From contig SVFM01000001.1 of NCBI GenBank assembly GCA_015056865.1, forward strand, positions 145,266 through 209,265: DNA of 64,000 nucleotides, read 5' to 3'. Under the pieces are notes generated by a model. It saw nothing but the letters and a program-made list of their open reading frames with translations, made no database searches and was not told the DNA's origin. A program made the translations under genes and the position numbers. Origin of the DNA: Lachnospiraceae bacterium. Its GTDB lineage: Bacteria > Bacillota > Clostridia > Lachnospirales > Lachnospiraceae. Of the stretch, positions 1-8,581 are shown piece by piece (position 1 is the stretch's first letter; every line of letters starts with the position of its first letter).

Positions 1-1
1 T

Positions 2-490
2 TTTCATGTAGATGCAAAATTGTCGGTTATGGATTCATTTAAACTTGTTGTATATCCAAGTGATGAAAGTTTTACTCCTAACTTCTGGAATAAATATAAT
101 GTAAATCAGTGGTCTAAGAAGTTGTCTGGTGGAATAACAGTAGAGGACTATGGAGTATCCTTTTGGAATCCAGAGACACACAAATTGGACTATTATATTG
201 GGATTCGGGAAGAAGAGGCAAAGGGAGATTTGTCTGAAACAATCACATTAAGCATCGAGGGTGGTTTATATGCAGTATTTAGAACTCCCCCGGCATTGCA
301 TATTAATTTTGTAAACACGATACATAAGACATGGGAGTATATTGCAAGGGTGTGGTTGCCGGGAAATGGGTATGTGAGAACCGGCGGATATGAATTGGAA
401 AGTTATGTAGAAGAAAGCCGAGAATTTTCAGAAATAATTTATATACCAGTTAAAAAGGAGAATGCGTATAATGAAAAAATTGGACATTAA
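2..490 (+). CDS. C-terminal part of an effector-binding (GyrI/AraC-C-like) domain protein, 5' truncated by window edge
   Basis: The reading frame is open to the first bases of the window, so the true start lies upstream; the first visible start-like codon is TTG at 20. The visible 160 or so residues are rich in aromatic residues and end in a pattern (MTWEYI-like helix, GNGYVRTGGYELESY, then ESREFSEIIYIPVK) typical of the integron-associated/GyrI-like effector-binding domain that follows an AraC-type HTH in many Firmicute regulators. Such domains bind small molecules. The next gene starts inside its 3' end, so the two are probably co-transcribed. Function is inferred from fold resemblance only. 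Confidence 0.6.
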   Translation, partial: FHVDAKLSVMDSFKLVVYPSDESFTPNFWNKYNVNQWSKKLSGGITVEDYGVSFWNPETHKLDYYIGIREEEAKGDLSETITLSIEGGLYAVFRTPPALHINFVNTIHKTWEYIARVWLPGNGYVRTGGYELESYVEESREFSEIIYIPVKKENAYNEKIGH

Positions 491-1379
491 CTTTGAACAA
501 ACAACAGATACTACAGGATATCTTTTTTCTTTGGCAAAATGTCTGTCTGCAGTGCTTAAACACAGTGAATATAAAGATTTTGCAGATGATATCATAGCAT
601 CTAGTGGTTTTGCGTTTCGTATGTGGGTTGCACCAGATCTGTGTCCCAGTGCGACAAGTATATGGGATTTCTCGAAGCAACCGGAATGGGTGGCTAATGG
701 CGGGCTTGTATGTGATTATACAGAGCGTTTGTGGGGGCAGGAGAATATTGAAGAAGAACGCCGTAAAACTGCAATCCAGCAAATTAAAAACGCTATAGAT
801 AATGGTATGGCTGCTGTGGTATGGGATATCAGTGATTGTGAATGGGGCATTATAACTGGATATGATGATGAGTCAAAGATACTTTTCACGTTAAGAATTG
901 ATGGGAGTGAAGATCAGATTGCTTATGATAAGCTTGGGAAATTGGAAATACAAATATTGTCAGTTTTGACAGTTAGCAATAAAAGTGATAAATCCGTTAA
1001 GCAGATTGTGGCAGACACTAAGCAGCTTGCGGTTTCTCATTTACGTGGAGAGGAATGGTGTGAAAATGCAAAGGGAATTGCGGCATATGATATGTTGTGC
1101 AAATTTATTTCTGAACAATATACTTCGGATGTGGCGTGGAAACTTGAATATTACCTTGGAACCTATGCTGCATTAAAATGGTACGCATGGCAATTCTTCA
1201 ACAAATATGAGGAAAAAGAATGTGCTGAAATATATGAGAGTGTTTATAAAGCATGGCAGGCTGCTTTTGACATCGGGAAAAACGGTAATGTGACTAATAA
1301 ATTGGTAAAGCAGGAAATTGTAGATTTGTTAATGAAAGCCAAGAACGCAGAGCAAAAGTTTTTGGATTACGCAGGGTAA
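471..1379 (+). CDS. Conserved hypothetical protein, possibly BtrH/C39-like
   Basis: A 302-residue protein of unknown function. An upstream ATG at 462 lies only 1 nt behind the AAGGAG at 455-460, so the ATG at 471 (10 nt spacing) is the better start. It overlaps the end of the preceding effector-binding gene by 20 nt, which implies coupled translation. The middle has a FAFRMW stretch and a MAAVVWDISDCEWGIITGY stretch resembling the BtrH-type or C39-peptidase-like fold (a conserved Asp and Trp-Gly-rich strand pair); the C-terminal 120 residues are helical. No signal peptide or membrane helix. I do not recognise a specific function; the pairing with an effector-binding regulator suggests a small-molecule response unit. 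Confidence 0.6.
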   Translation: MKKLDINFEQTTDTTGYLFSLAKCLSAVLKHSEYKDFADDIIASSGFAFRMWVAPDLCPSATSIWDFSKQPEWVANGGLVCDYTERLWGQENIEEERRKTAIQQIKNAIDNGMAAVVWDISDCEWGIITGYDDESKILFTLRIDGSEDQIAYDKLGKLEIQILSVLTVSNKSDKSVKQIVADTKQLAVSHLRGEEWCENAKGIAAYDMLCKFISEQYTSDVAWKLEYYLGTYAALKWYAWQFFNKYEEKECAEIYESVYKAWQAAFDIGKNGNVTNKLVKQEIVDLLMKAKNAEQKFLDYAG

Positions 1380-1489
1380 CTTTTTTGAAAAACTCATTGC
1401 ATTTTCATGGTAATTAACATATACTATATTCAGATAGGAAACTATCTTGGGGAGAGTTCCTGCCATATAGTGGAAGATTTTAAACTCTG

Positions 1490-1509
1490 AGGGAGCTGCA
1501 AAGCTCCCT
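1490..1509 (+). terminator. Hairpin after the first gene pair
   Basis: Perfect stem GGGAGCT/AGCTCCC with a GCAA tetraloop plus one extra A-T pair, followed by a weak TTAATT tract. It lies in the 195-nt gap between the hypothetical gene and the DUF1016 pseudogene and is the only structured element in that gap. Confidence 0.5.
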
Positions 1510-1574
1510 TAATTATTCTCAATGAATAGTCGATTTGGCGCAATGCCGGATTTATGATAATCGGAGGATTTTGA

Positions 1575-2672
1575 ATGGAAAGAGAAAAAATAATGGCTCC
1601 AAGTATCAATATAGAAAATCTTTGTCGTAATTCCATTGATTTGATTCAGTATGCTCGTCAGATTGCGGCGAAGCAGGTCAATATGGTACAGTTGATGACC
1701 TATTATTCCATCGGACGCTGGATTGTGGAAGAACAGCAGCAAGGACAGAGCCGAGCACAGTATGGTAAACAGGTAATCAAGCAATTATCGGATGCTTTAA
1801 CAGAGCAGTTCGGCAGAGGATTTTCTGTTGATACACTTGAAAATGCCAGAAAATTTTATCTGAATTATCAGAATCGAATTTCCGAAACAGTGTTTCGGAA
1901 ATTTGCAATAGAAAAATCCGAAACGGTATTTCGGGAATTTGAAAATGTATTACCTTTTTCGTTGCCATGGTCTCATTATCTTTTGCTTATGCGTATAAAA
2001 AATCCTGCTGAGCGTCGTTTTTATGAGATTGAAGCGGCTGAAGCGGCATGGAGTATTCGTGTTCTGCAAAGACAATACAATTCCAGTCTGTATGAGTGAC
2101 TTGCATTAAGTCGGGATAAAGAATCGGTCATAAGACTTGCCTCGGAAGGAAATGTAATCACAAAGCCTTCTGACATTGTGAAACAGCCGACCGTTCTTGA
2201 ATTTTTAGGTCTGGAAGAACGTACAAGTTATTCTGAAACAGATCTTGAAACGGCAATTATTATTAAGCTGCAAAAGTTTTTACTGGAGCTGGGCAAAGGA
2301 TATCTGTTTGAAGCAAGGCAGAAGCGTTTCACATTTGATGAGGACAATTATTATGTGGATTTGGTATTCTATAATCGTTTGCTTCGTTGCTATGTCCTTA
2401 TTGATTTGAAGATTGATAAACTTACGCATCAGGATTTGGGGCAGATGCAGATGTATGTTAATTATTATGATCGATTCCAGAAGTTACCGGAAGAAAATCC
2501 GACAATAGGAATTTTGCTTTGTAAGGAGAAGAATGATGCACTTGTAGAAATTACATTGCCGGAAAACAGTAATATCTTTGCTACAGAATATGCTCTTTAT
2601 TTGCCAGATAAGAAAGTATTACAGAAAAAATTGAAAGAGTGGATTGAAGAAGAAACAGGGCAGGAGTTATAG
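1575..2672 (+). pseudogene. DUF1016/YhcG-type PDDEXK nuclease, interrupted by one in-frame stop
   Basis: Residues before the stop match the DUF1016 N-terminal helical domain (ARQIAAKQVNMVQL, YYSIGRWIVEE, then SWSHYLLLMRI-like PWSHYLLLMRIKN). The part after it matches the C-terminal PD-(D/E)XK domain (DNYYVDLVFYNRLLRC, LIDLKIDKLTHQDLGQMQMY). Both halves are in the same frame, separated only by TGA at 2097-2099. Reading through gives SSLYE-stop-LALSRDKE; family members carry Arg at that place, so CGA to TGA (one C-to-T change) explains it. The ribosome site GGAGG at 1562-1566 suits the ATG at 1575. An ATG/GTG restart near 2178 could still yield the catalytic half alone. YhcG-like proteins are predicted DNA nucleases, often near restriction or mobile loci. 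Confidence 0.85.
1881..1941 (+). repeat. Two near-palindromic 25-nt direct repeats inside the DUF1016 pseudogene
   Basis: Copies at 1881-1905 and 1917-1941 share TCCGAAAC-GT-TTTCGG-AATTTG. Each copy is itself an inverted repeat (CCGAAAC AGT GTTTCGG in the first). They encode the repeated peptide SETVFRKF/SETVFREF at the junction of the N-terminal helical domain and the conserved SWSHY-like segment, so the repeat stays in frame. Confidence 0.75.
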
Positions 2673-2760
2673 TAATTTCACGGGAATTTATCAGTATTTC
2701 CGGCGACCCGATATGCTTCAAGTCCGGCCACCAGCAGTATTAAGAGAGCAGAGAAAACAA

Positions 2761-2789
2761 TTGACAGAATTTGTAAATAACAGTATGAT
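2761..2789 (+). promoter_or_regulatory. Sigma-A promoter for the EamA transporter gene
   Basis: TTGACA at 2761-2766, 17-nt spacer, TATGAT at 2784-2789. It lies in the 150-nt gap downstream of the DUF1016 pseudogene and 34 nt before the transporter start. Confidence 0.7.
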
Positions 2790-2822
2790 TAAATGCATAT
2801 TGAAAGATTGTGAGGAATTCAT

Positions 2823-3689
2823 GTGAAACAATTGAAGAGTCCACGTCTGATGCTGATCGCATCCATGACGATTTTTGGTACTTTAAGTCTGTTCGTGCGT
2901 AATATTTCGGTATCTTCCGGAGAATTGGCCTTATATCGGGCGATTTTAGCGGTTTTGTTGCTGGCACTATTTCTGGCTGTAACCAAACAAAAGATTCTCT
3001 TTTCCAAAATGAAAAAGGAGCTTCCTTTGCTTGTCTTATCCGGGGCAGCCATAGGTATTAACTGGATTTTCCTGTTTGAGGCGTATAAGTATACCACGGT
3101 CTCTGTAGCCACGCTCAGCTACTATTTTGCACCGGTAATCGTTACGGCTGTCTGTCCCTTTTTATTTCGAGAGAGGCTGACAGGAAAGCAGATCTTATGC
3201 TTTATCATGTCTACTTTGGGAATTGTACTGATCACTGGAACCGTGGATATGAAGGGTGGAAGTGACCTGGTGGGAATCCTGTTTGGATTGGGTGCCGCAA
3301 CCTTTTATGCGTCCGTTATCTTGATCAATAAATTTATAAAGAATGTGGAAGGGATCCATAGAACTTTTTTACAGTTTCTGGCAGCCATTATGGTGTTGTT
3401 TCCTTACGTAATGCTGAGCGGCGGCATCACATTAGGAAGCCTAAGTGTAAACGGATGGATCAATCTGCTGATCGTAGGACTTGTACACACGGGATTGACT
3501 TATTGCTTTTACTTTTCTGCCCTGAAAGAAATCCCGGGGCAAAGAGCAGCGATCTTAAGCTATGTAGATCCTCTGGTGGCAGTGCTGATATCAGTTACAA
3601 TTTTGGGTGAAACCATGACCCTGTGGCAGATCATCGGCGGTGCTATGATCCTGGGATTTACAATCTGGAACGAATGGAAGACGAAATAA
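2823..3689 (+). CDS. EamA/DMT-family exporter
   Basis: A 288-residue integral membrane protein with about ten hydrophobic segments arranged as two EamA repeats (roughly residues 8-140 and 150-285). Family hallmarks seen are the SGAAIGINWIFLFEAYKYT segment, the SYYFAPVIV segment, and GQRAAILSYVDPLVAVLIS plus LGE in the second repeat. Members export amino acids or other small metabolites from the cytoplasm; the substrate here cannot be told. The start is GTG at 2823 with GAGGA about 8 nt upstream. It has its own promoter at 2761 and shares the hairpin at 3705 with the convergent liv operon. Confidence 0.85.
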   Translation: MKQLKSPRLMLIASMTIFGTLSLFVRNISVSSGELALYRAILAVLLLALFLAVTKQKILFSKMKKELPLLVLSGAAIGINWIFLFEAYKYTTVSVATLSYYFAPVIVTAVCPFLFRERLTGKQILCFIMSTLGIVLITGTVDMKGGSDLVGILFGLGAATFYASVILINKFIKNVEGIHRTFLQFLAAIMVLFPYVMLSGGITLGSLSVNGWINLLIVGLVHTGLTYCFYFSALKEIPGQRAAILSYVDPLVAVLISVTILGETMTLWQIIGGAMILGFTIWNEWKTK

Positions 3690-3704
3690 AAAATGAATTA
3701 AAAA

Positions 3705-3737
3705 ACGGGCAAGCTCTTGGTTTGAGAGTTTGCCCGT
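3705..3737. terminator. Bidirectional terminator between eamA-type gene and livF
   Basis: Thirteen-pair stem ACGGGCAAGCTCT/AGAGTTTGCCCGT (one G-T pair) with a short loop. On the minus strand it is followed by a T6 tract, fitting the end of the liv operon; on the plus strand it also ends the transporter transcript. Confidence 0.85.
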
Positions 3738-3752
3738 TCTGTTAAGCGTGTT

Positions 3753-4463
3753 TTAACCGCCCAGATAAGCTTTTTTAACCATTTCACTTTCGGCCAGCTC
3801 GGCGCCTGTACCACTAAGGACGATCTGTCCATTCTCGAGCACGTAGGCACGATCAGAGATGGCAAGCGATTTTCCTGCATTCTGTTCTACCAGCAGGATG
3901 GTAGTGCCGTCTTTGTTGATATCCTTAATAATTTCAAATACCTGATCTACCAACAAGGGAGATAGGCCCATGGAGGGCTCATCCAGCATCAAGAGCTTGG
4001 GATGGCTCATGATGGCTCGACCCATGGCCAACATCTGTTGCTCACCGCCGGAGAGTGTTCCGGCAATCTGGTTTCTTCTTTCCGCAAGGCGGGGGAATCG
4101 TGTATACACGGCTTCCAGATCATTTTTGAATCCGGAGGAATCCTTCATGGAAAAAGCGCCCATCAATAAATTCTCATATACGGTCAATTCCTGGAAGATC
4201 CGGCGTCCCTCGGGAACCTGAGTCATGCCCAGATGAACAATCTTGTGACAAGGAGTCTTAGTAATGTTCATGCCGTTAAAAGTCACTGTGCCTGCACGGG
4301 AAGGGATCAGACCCACAACACTTTGCATGGTAGTGGTTTTGCCGGCACCGTTAGCTCCGATCAAGGTAACTATCTCGCCTTCATTTACTTCAAAACTGAT
4401 ACCTTTCAGTGCGCGGATCACACCGTAATATACTTCGAGATTTTTTACTTCCAACATTGCCAT
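3753..4463 (-). CDS. livF: Branched-chain amino acid ABC transporter ATP-binding protein LivF
   Basis: A 236-residue ABC ATPase of usual LivF length. Walker A is GANGAGKTT at residues 36-44, the signature LSGGEQQ is near residue 136, and Walker B LLMLDEPS near 157, followed by the H-loop-type LLVEQN. The LivF-specific VPEGRRIF segment is present. It hydrolyses ATP on the inner face of the membrane together with LivG to drive uptake of Leu/Ile/Val (or related amino acids). It is the last gene of the five-gene operon, starting 4 nt after livG stops, and is followed by the terminator at 3705. Confidence 0.95.
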   Translation of the reverse strand: MAMLEVKNLEVYYGVIRALKGISFEVNEGEIVTLIGANGAGKTTTMQSVVGLIPSRAGTVTFNGMNITKTPCHKIVHLGMTQVPEGRRIFQELTVYENLLMGAFSMKDSSGFKNDLEAVYTRFPRLAERRNQIAGTLSGGEQQMLAMGRAIMSHPKLLMLDEPSMGLSPLLVDQVFEIIKDINKDGTTILLVEQNAGKSLAISDRAYVLENGQIVLSGTGAELAESEMVKKAYLGG

Positions 4464-4467
4464 AGAT

Positions 4468-5238
4468 TTAACCTCCGATATATGCCTTAATGACTTCGGG
4501 GTCGTTCAAGGCGGTTTTGGTGTCACCCTCTGCAAGCACTGTACCGAAGTTGAGCACAGTGAGCTGATCGCAGAGCCCAGCCACAAATTTCATGTCGTGC
4601 TCGATCAGCAGGATTGTCATATCAAAGTGATCCCGGATGAATAGAATGGTTTTTACCAGATCCTCTGTCTCGTGAGGATTCATACCTGCGGCAGGCTCAT
4701 CCAGCAACAAAAGCTTAGGATTGGTTGCCAGTGCTCTGGCAATTTCCAACTTGCGCTGTTTACCATAGGGCAGGTTGCAGGCCAGATTGCCTTGTTCTTC
4801 TTCCAGATCAAAGATGCGCAACAGTTCTTTCGCTTTTTCCTGCATGGCCTTTTCTGTTTTAAAATGCCTGGGCAGACGAAAGATGGACTGTAAGGCACTA
4901 CACTTATATTCAGGTTGATTATGCAGGGCAACCATTACATTTCGGATCACGGTCATGTTATTAAACAGACGGATGTTCTGAAAGGTACGGGCAATGCCTT
5001 TATGATTGATCTTTTCCTGGCCAAGGCCGCAAAGCTCCTCGCCATCCAGATAAAAGGTGCCTGTTGTAGGCTTGTATACGCCGGTGAGCAGATTGAAGAT
5101 GGTGGTCTTACCGGCACCGTTGGGGCCAATGAGGCCGTAGATCTGATTTTTCTTAATCCGGATATTTACATCCTGCGCGGCCTTCAGACCGCCGAAGGAG
5201 ATACCGAGATTCTTTGTTTCAAGAATAAATTCAGCCAT
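4468..5238 (-). CDS. livG: Branched-chain amino acid ABC transporter ATP-binding protein LivG
   Basis: A 256-residue ABC ATPase. Walker A GPNGAGKTT is at residues 38-46; the LivG-typical signature reads LPYGKQRKLEIARAL instead of LSGGQ; Walker B is LLLLDEPAAG, and the H-loop is LLIEHDM. The GIARTFQNIRLF Q-loop region is the LivG hallmark. It forms the heterodimeric motor with LivF. Its ATG overlaps the livM stop codon in TAATG at 5236-5240, indicating translational coupling. Confidence 0.95.
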   Translation of the reverse strand: MAEFILETKNLGISFGGLKAAQDVNIRIKKNQIYGLIGPNGAGKTTIFNLLTGVYKPTTGTFYLDGEELCGLGQEKINHKGIARTFQNIRLFNNMTVIRNVMVALHNQPEYKCSALQSIFRLPRHFKTEKAMQEKAKELLRIFDLEEEQGNLACNLPYGKQRKLEIARALATNPKLLLLDEPAAGMNPHETEDLVKTILFIRDHFDMTILLIEHDMKFVAGLCDQLTVLNFGTVLAEGDTKTALNDPEVIKAYIGG

Positions 5239-6380
5239 TATTTATCTCCTCCTTTTCCTTTTATGTAATTATCGGACGGATTCAGATCAGTAGAAAGCAC
5301 CTCGTTCATTTCAATCTTGGTAGGAACCACGTCCCATTTCGCCTTATCGTCCCCAATGTTTGTAGGGTCAGCGTTTCTCTTAATGAGCTTCCGATACAAT
5401 ACACCAAAGTTAAACCTGTTGCGGAAGTTCTTCAGGCTGGGAGCGTTGTTGTAAATGATGATGGCAATCAGGATGATCGCGTAGAACAGATTCTGCAATA
5501 CGGCAAGATCACCTGTAAGAATGGTTGCCAATTTGGTGTTCAGGAAAGTGATCAGCGCAGCAGCAATAATGGAACCGTTGATGCTGCCCATGCCGCCAAG
5601 GACTACCATTACCAGGATCTCTATGGAGTAATTGTAGCCAAATTTGGCGCTTTGTACAGTATAGTTACTGAAGCTGTAGAGTACACCTGCGATTCCGGCA
5701 AAAAAGGCGGAAATCGTAAAGGCCAGCAATTTGTACTTTGTAACATTGATGCCGCTGGAACGTGCGGCGATCTCATTATCCCGGATAGCAGTAACGGCCC
5801 TGCCGTGCTTACTACGGATGAAGTTCTGTACTACTGCCAGTGTGATCAGTACCAGGGCAAAGGCCCAGATAAAAAGATATTGCTTATCATAGCGGGGAGT
5901 ATCCAGTCCCAATGCACCGCCAAAGGATTCATCGGAGGAGTTTTGGAAAAGGGATTTCACGATCTCGCCGAAAGCAAGGGTCACAATGGCCAAGTAGTCT
6001 CCCCGAAGTCTTAAAGCAGGAATACCGATAATGACGCCGCATACTGCAGCAACGGCACCGCCCACGATCAGGGAGATCAGCAAATTAAAAGGGCTGTTTC
6101 CAATAGAAGGCTCTAAAAGCGTTGCCACCTTACCGCCCAGATAGGCACCTACACACATAAAGCCAGCATGGCCCAGAGAGAGTTCTCCCAGAAAGCCCAC
6201 AACAATACTCAGGGAGACAGCCAAAATAATGCTGATGGCTATCTTTTCCATTAGGAACAGCAAGGAACTGTTCAAGTACATGCCGCCTAAGGAAAGGCTG
6301 CCGAAAATGAGAGTAAACAGTCCGATTACTATGTAGTTAAGGTAATGGTTCCAGTGGATGTTGCTTAATTTCTTCATCAT
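5238..6380 (-). CDS. livM: Branched-chain amino acid ABC transporter permease LivM
   Basis: A 380-residue permease with eight to ten hydrophobic helices. The LivM signature region GELSLGHAGFMCVGAY near residue 67 and ALRLRGDYLAIVTLAFGEI near residue 125 are clear; the EAA-like loop is in the MVVLGGMGSINGS region. A hydrophilic C-terminal tail of about 50 residues (KLIKRNADPTN onward) is longer than in enteric LivM. It pairs with LivH to form the membrane channel. It overlaps livH by 4 nt (ATGA at 6377-6380) and livG by 1 nt. Confidence 0.94.
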   Translation of the reverse strand: MMKKLSNIHWNHYLNYIVIGLFTLIFGSLSLGGMYLNSSLLFLMEKIAISIILAVSLSIVVGFLGELSLGHAGFMCVGAYLGGKVATLLEPSIGNSPFNLLISLIVGGAVAAVCGVIIGIPALRLRGDYLAIVTLAFGEIVKSLFQNSSDESFGGALGLDTPRYDKQYLFIWAFALVLITLAVVQNFIRSKHGRAVTAIRDNEIAARSSGINVTKYKLLAFTISAFFAGIAGVLYSFSNYTVQSAKFGYNYSIEILVMVVLGGMGSINGSIIAAALITFLNTKLATILTGDLAVLQNLFYAIILIAIIIYNNAPSLKNFRNRFNFGVLYRKLIKRNADPTNIGDDKAKWDVVPTKIEMNEVLSTDLNPSDNYIKGKGGDK

Positions 6381-7249
6381 ACCTTTTCCCTCCTTACTTT
6401 GCCCAGGAAACCGGTGGGTTTCACCAGGAGAATAATAATAAGGATGGAAAACTCAATGGCATCCGTATAAGGTGCAATGGCAGTGATCTTGTAAGAGATA
6501 CACTCTACCACGCCCAGAAGGATACCGCCCAGCATTGCGCCGGGAATGGAGCCGATACCACCGATAACCGCAGCAGTAAAGGCTTTGATGCCGGGCATGG
6601 CGCCCAAAGTATTGGAAATACTGGGAGCTTTCAGCAAGTAGAAAAGTCCGGCCAGTGCCGCCAGTGCAGAGCCGATGGCGAAGGTGATGGTAATGATCTT
6701 GTTCACATTGATACCCATCAGCTGGGCAGCGCCCTTGTCCTCGGAAACAGCAACCATGGCACGTCCGATACGGGTATACTTGATGAATAATGTAAGGATC
6801 GTCATTACCACAACAGTAACCGCCAGGGTAACCAGTGCAGAAACCTGAATGGTAACACCCCAGAGTTTAATCGCCCCAAATTCGTATACGGTAACCATCT
6901 TGTTAGCAGAACCAAAGATAATCTGTGCAAGGCTCTGCAGCAGATAGCTGACTCCGATGGCCGTGATGAGCACGGCCAGGGGAGAAGCACCCCGGAGGGG
7001 TTTATAAGCCACTTTTTCAATTACGATGCCAAGAATGACGCAGCAGATAACTGCCATGAGGATGGCAAGCAAAGGATTATGAAAGGACATGAATACATAG
7101 ATCACATATCCTCCCACCATGATGATATCTCCGTGGGCGAAGTTCAGCATCTTTGCAATACCGTAAACCATGGTATAGCCCAGGGCTATCATGGCATATA
7201 TGCCGCCAAGGCTCAAACCGTTGATCAGTGTCGATAAAATGAGTTCCAT
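6377..7249 (-). CDS. livH: Branched-chain amino acid ABC transporter permease LivH
   Basis: A 290-residue permease of normal LivH length. Visible hallmarks are NGLSLGGIYAMIALGYTMVY at the N-terminus, LNFAHGDIIMVGGY just after it, and KAFTAAVIGGIGSIPGAM near residue 225, the cytoplasmic coupling loop. Together with LivM it makes the transmembrane pathway. It follows the binding-protein gene by 11 nt and is coupled to livM by a 4-nt overlap. Confidence 0.95.
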   Translation of the reverse strand: MELILSTLINGLSLGGIYAMIALGYTMVYGIAKMLNFAHGDIIMVGGYVIYVFMSFHNPLLAILMAVICCVILGIVIEKVAYKPLRGASPLAVLITAIGVSYLLQSLAQIIFGSANKMVTVYEFGAIKLWGVTIQVSALVTLAVTVVVMTILTLFIKYTRIGRAMVAVSEDKGAAQLMGINVNKIITITFAIGSALAALAGLFYLLKAPSISNTLGAMPGIKAFTAAVIGGIGSIPGAMLGGILLGVVECISYKITAIAPYTDAIEFSILIIILLVKPTGFLGKVRREKV

Positions 7250-7260
7250 GATAATATCCT

Positions 7261-8430
7261 TTAGTTAGCTTCTTTGATTACATATTTGATAGCGCTCTTG
7301 TTTACGTAGCCGTTGTCTTCCCAAGTGATCTCAGAACCGGTTACAGCGTCCGTCACAGTGAAGCCACCTTGGAACTGGTCTTTCAGAATATCACAAAGGT
7401 CAGAAGCACTCATGGTAACAGTGATCTTCTTGCCGGCCTGCTCAGCAGCCTTCATGGCATTGAAGATTGCATATACACAGTCATATGCGGAAGCACCAAA
7501 CTGGTTCAGGGTATCTTTTCCATATTTTTCCACATATTTGTCAATGAATTCTTTTGCAGCACCCTCTGTTGCCTTGGAGTTAAAGTGGGATAGCATGGTG
7601 ATTTCCTGAGGGATCTCGGTAATATCGAAGCCATCAATGCTGTCGATACCGTCAAAACCGTCACAGCCATAGTATACAGCGTCTGCAGCTTCCAATACGC
7701 CCTTGGCCTGTCTCATGAACTGAGAAGCGGGGGTGTAATAGGTAGGCATGAAAATAAATTCACATTCTTTCAGGGTATCGATCTGGGTGGAAAAGTCGGT
7801 TGTGTTGGCATCGGTAAAGGTAGTCTCGATAACCTTAACGGAACTGTCCAGATTATCCTTAAACTGATCATAGATACCCTTGGAATAAGCTTCGTCAGAC
7901 TTATAGAAAACACCGATGGTGGTGCCTGCATAGTTGTCATTTACAAATTCTGCAGCAACCTTACCCTGGTTACCGTCTGCAAAGCACATCTGATAGCCGT
8001 TGTCAAACTCAGGAATCTTATCACCGGATGCGGAAGGGGTCAGGAAGAACACGTTGTCATCTTTGGACAGGTTCTTAAACTCCAGACCGGGCTGGGTAGT
8101 AACAGTACCAAGGGAAACCTGCATGCCGCCTTCGTACATGGAAGAGTAGTTGGTAGCAAGTCTGGCTGCATCATTCGCGTCATCAGTAGCAACCAGTTCG
8201 AACATGATGCCGTTAAAGCCGCCGGCAGCGTTGATCTCGTCAACAGCCATCTGTGCAGCGTTTTTCACTGCGGTACCGTAAATAGCTGCGTTGCCGGTAA
8301 GAGGGCCGGATACACCAATGATAAACTTGGTGTTGTCCTTTGCGTAGTTTACTTTACCACCGCAACCTGCTAAAGTGCCAAGACAAAGTAAAGCAGAAAG
8401 TGTCAGAGCTAAAAGTTTCTTCAGTTTCAT
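7261..8430 (-). CDS. livK: ABC transporter substrate-binding lipoprotein, branched-chain amino acid type (LivK/LivJ-like)
   Basis: A 389-residue type I periplasmic-binding-fold protein. A lipoprotein signal peptide is plain: KLKK charged start, a hydrophobic run, and lipobox LAGC with the lipidated Cys at residue 23. The mature part begins with the family motif KFIIGVSGPLTGNAAIYG and continues with AVDEINAAGGFNG. It captures the amino acid outside the membrane and hands it to LivHM. First gene of the operon; GGAGG lies 9 nt before the ATG, and the consensus promoter at 8466 drives it. Exact ligand (Leu, Val, or another aliphatic or polar amino acid) cannot be read from the sequence. Confidence 0.93.
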   Translation of the reverse strand: MKLKKLLALTLSALLCLGTLAGCGGKVNYAKDNTKFIIGVSGPLTGNAAIYGTAVKNAAQMAVDEINAAGGFNGIMFELVATDDANDAARLATNYSSMYEGGMQVSLGTVTTQPGLEFKNLSKDDNVFFLTPSASGDKIPEFDNGYQMCFADGNQGKVAAEFVNDNYAGTTIGVFYKSDEAYSKGIYDQFKDNLDSSVKVIETTFTDANTTDFSTQIDTLKECEFIFMPTYYTPASQFMRQAKGVLEAADAVYYGCDGFDGIDSIDGFDITEIPQEITMLSHFNSKATEGAAKEFIDKYVEKYGKDTLNQFGASAYDCVYAIFNAMKAAEQAGKKITVTMSASDLCDILKDQFQGGFTVTDAVTGSEITWEDNGYVNKSAIKYVIKEAN

Positions 8431-8465
8431 AATTATAATCCTCCATTTTTTGATTGAGTATATTT

Positions 8466-8493
8466 AGTATACCGCATTTGAGAATAATGTCAA
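8466..8493 (-). promoter_or_regulatory. Promoter of the livKHMGF operon
   Basis: On the minus strand: TTGACA (8488-8493), 16-nt spacer, TATACT (8466-8471), about 35 nt upstream of the livK ATG. No obvious riboswitch or T-box lies between it and the gene. The rest of the 151-nt divergent gap is AT-rich without a comparable plus-strand promoter. Confidence 0.8.
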
Positions 8494-8581
8494 ATATTTA
8501 TTTATCATGTACTGTACTTTTTTGGGTTGTTTTGTTACACTTATTTACAAAGATACTTGAAAAACAGAGAGGAGTATAAAG

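Noticed and set aside
2644..2826. 60-codon frame starting inside the DUF1016 pseudogene
   Set aside because: Overlaps the end of the pseudogene and crosses the consensus promoter at 2761; no homology or ribosome site.
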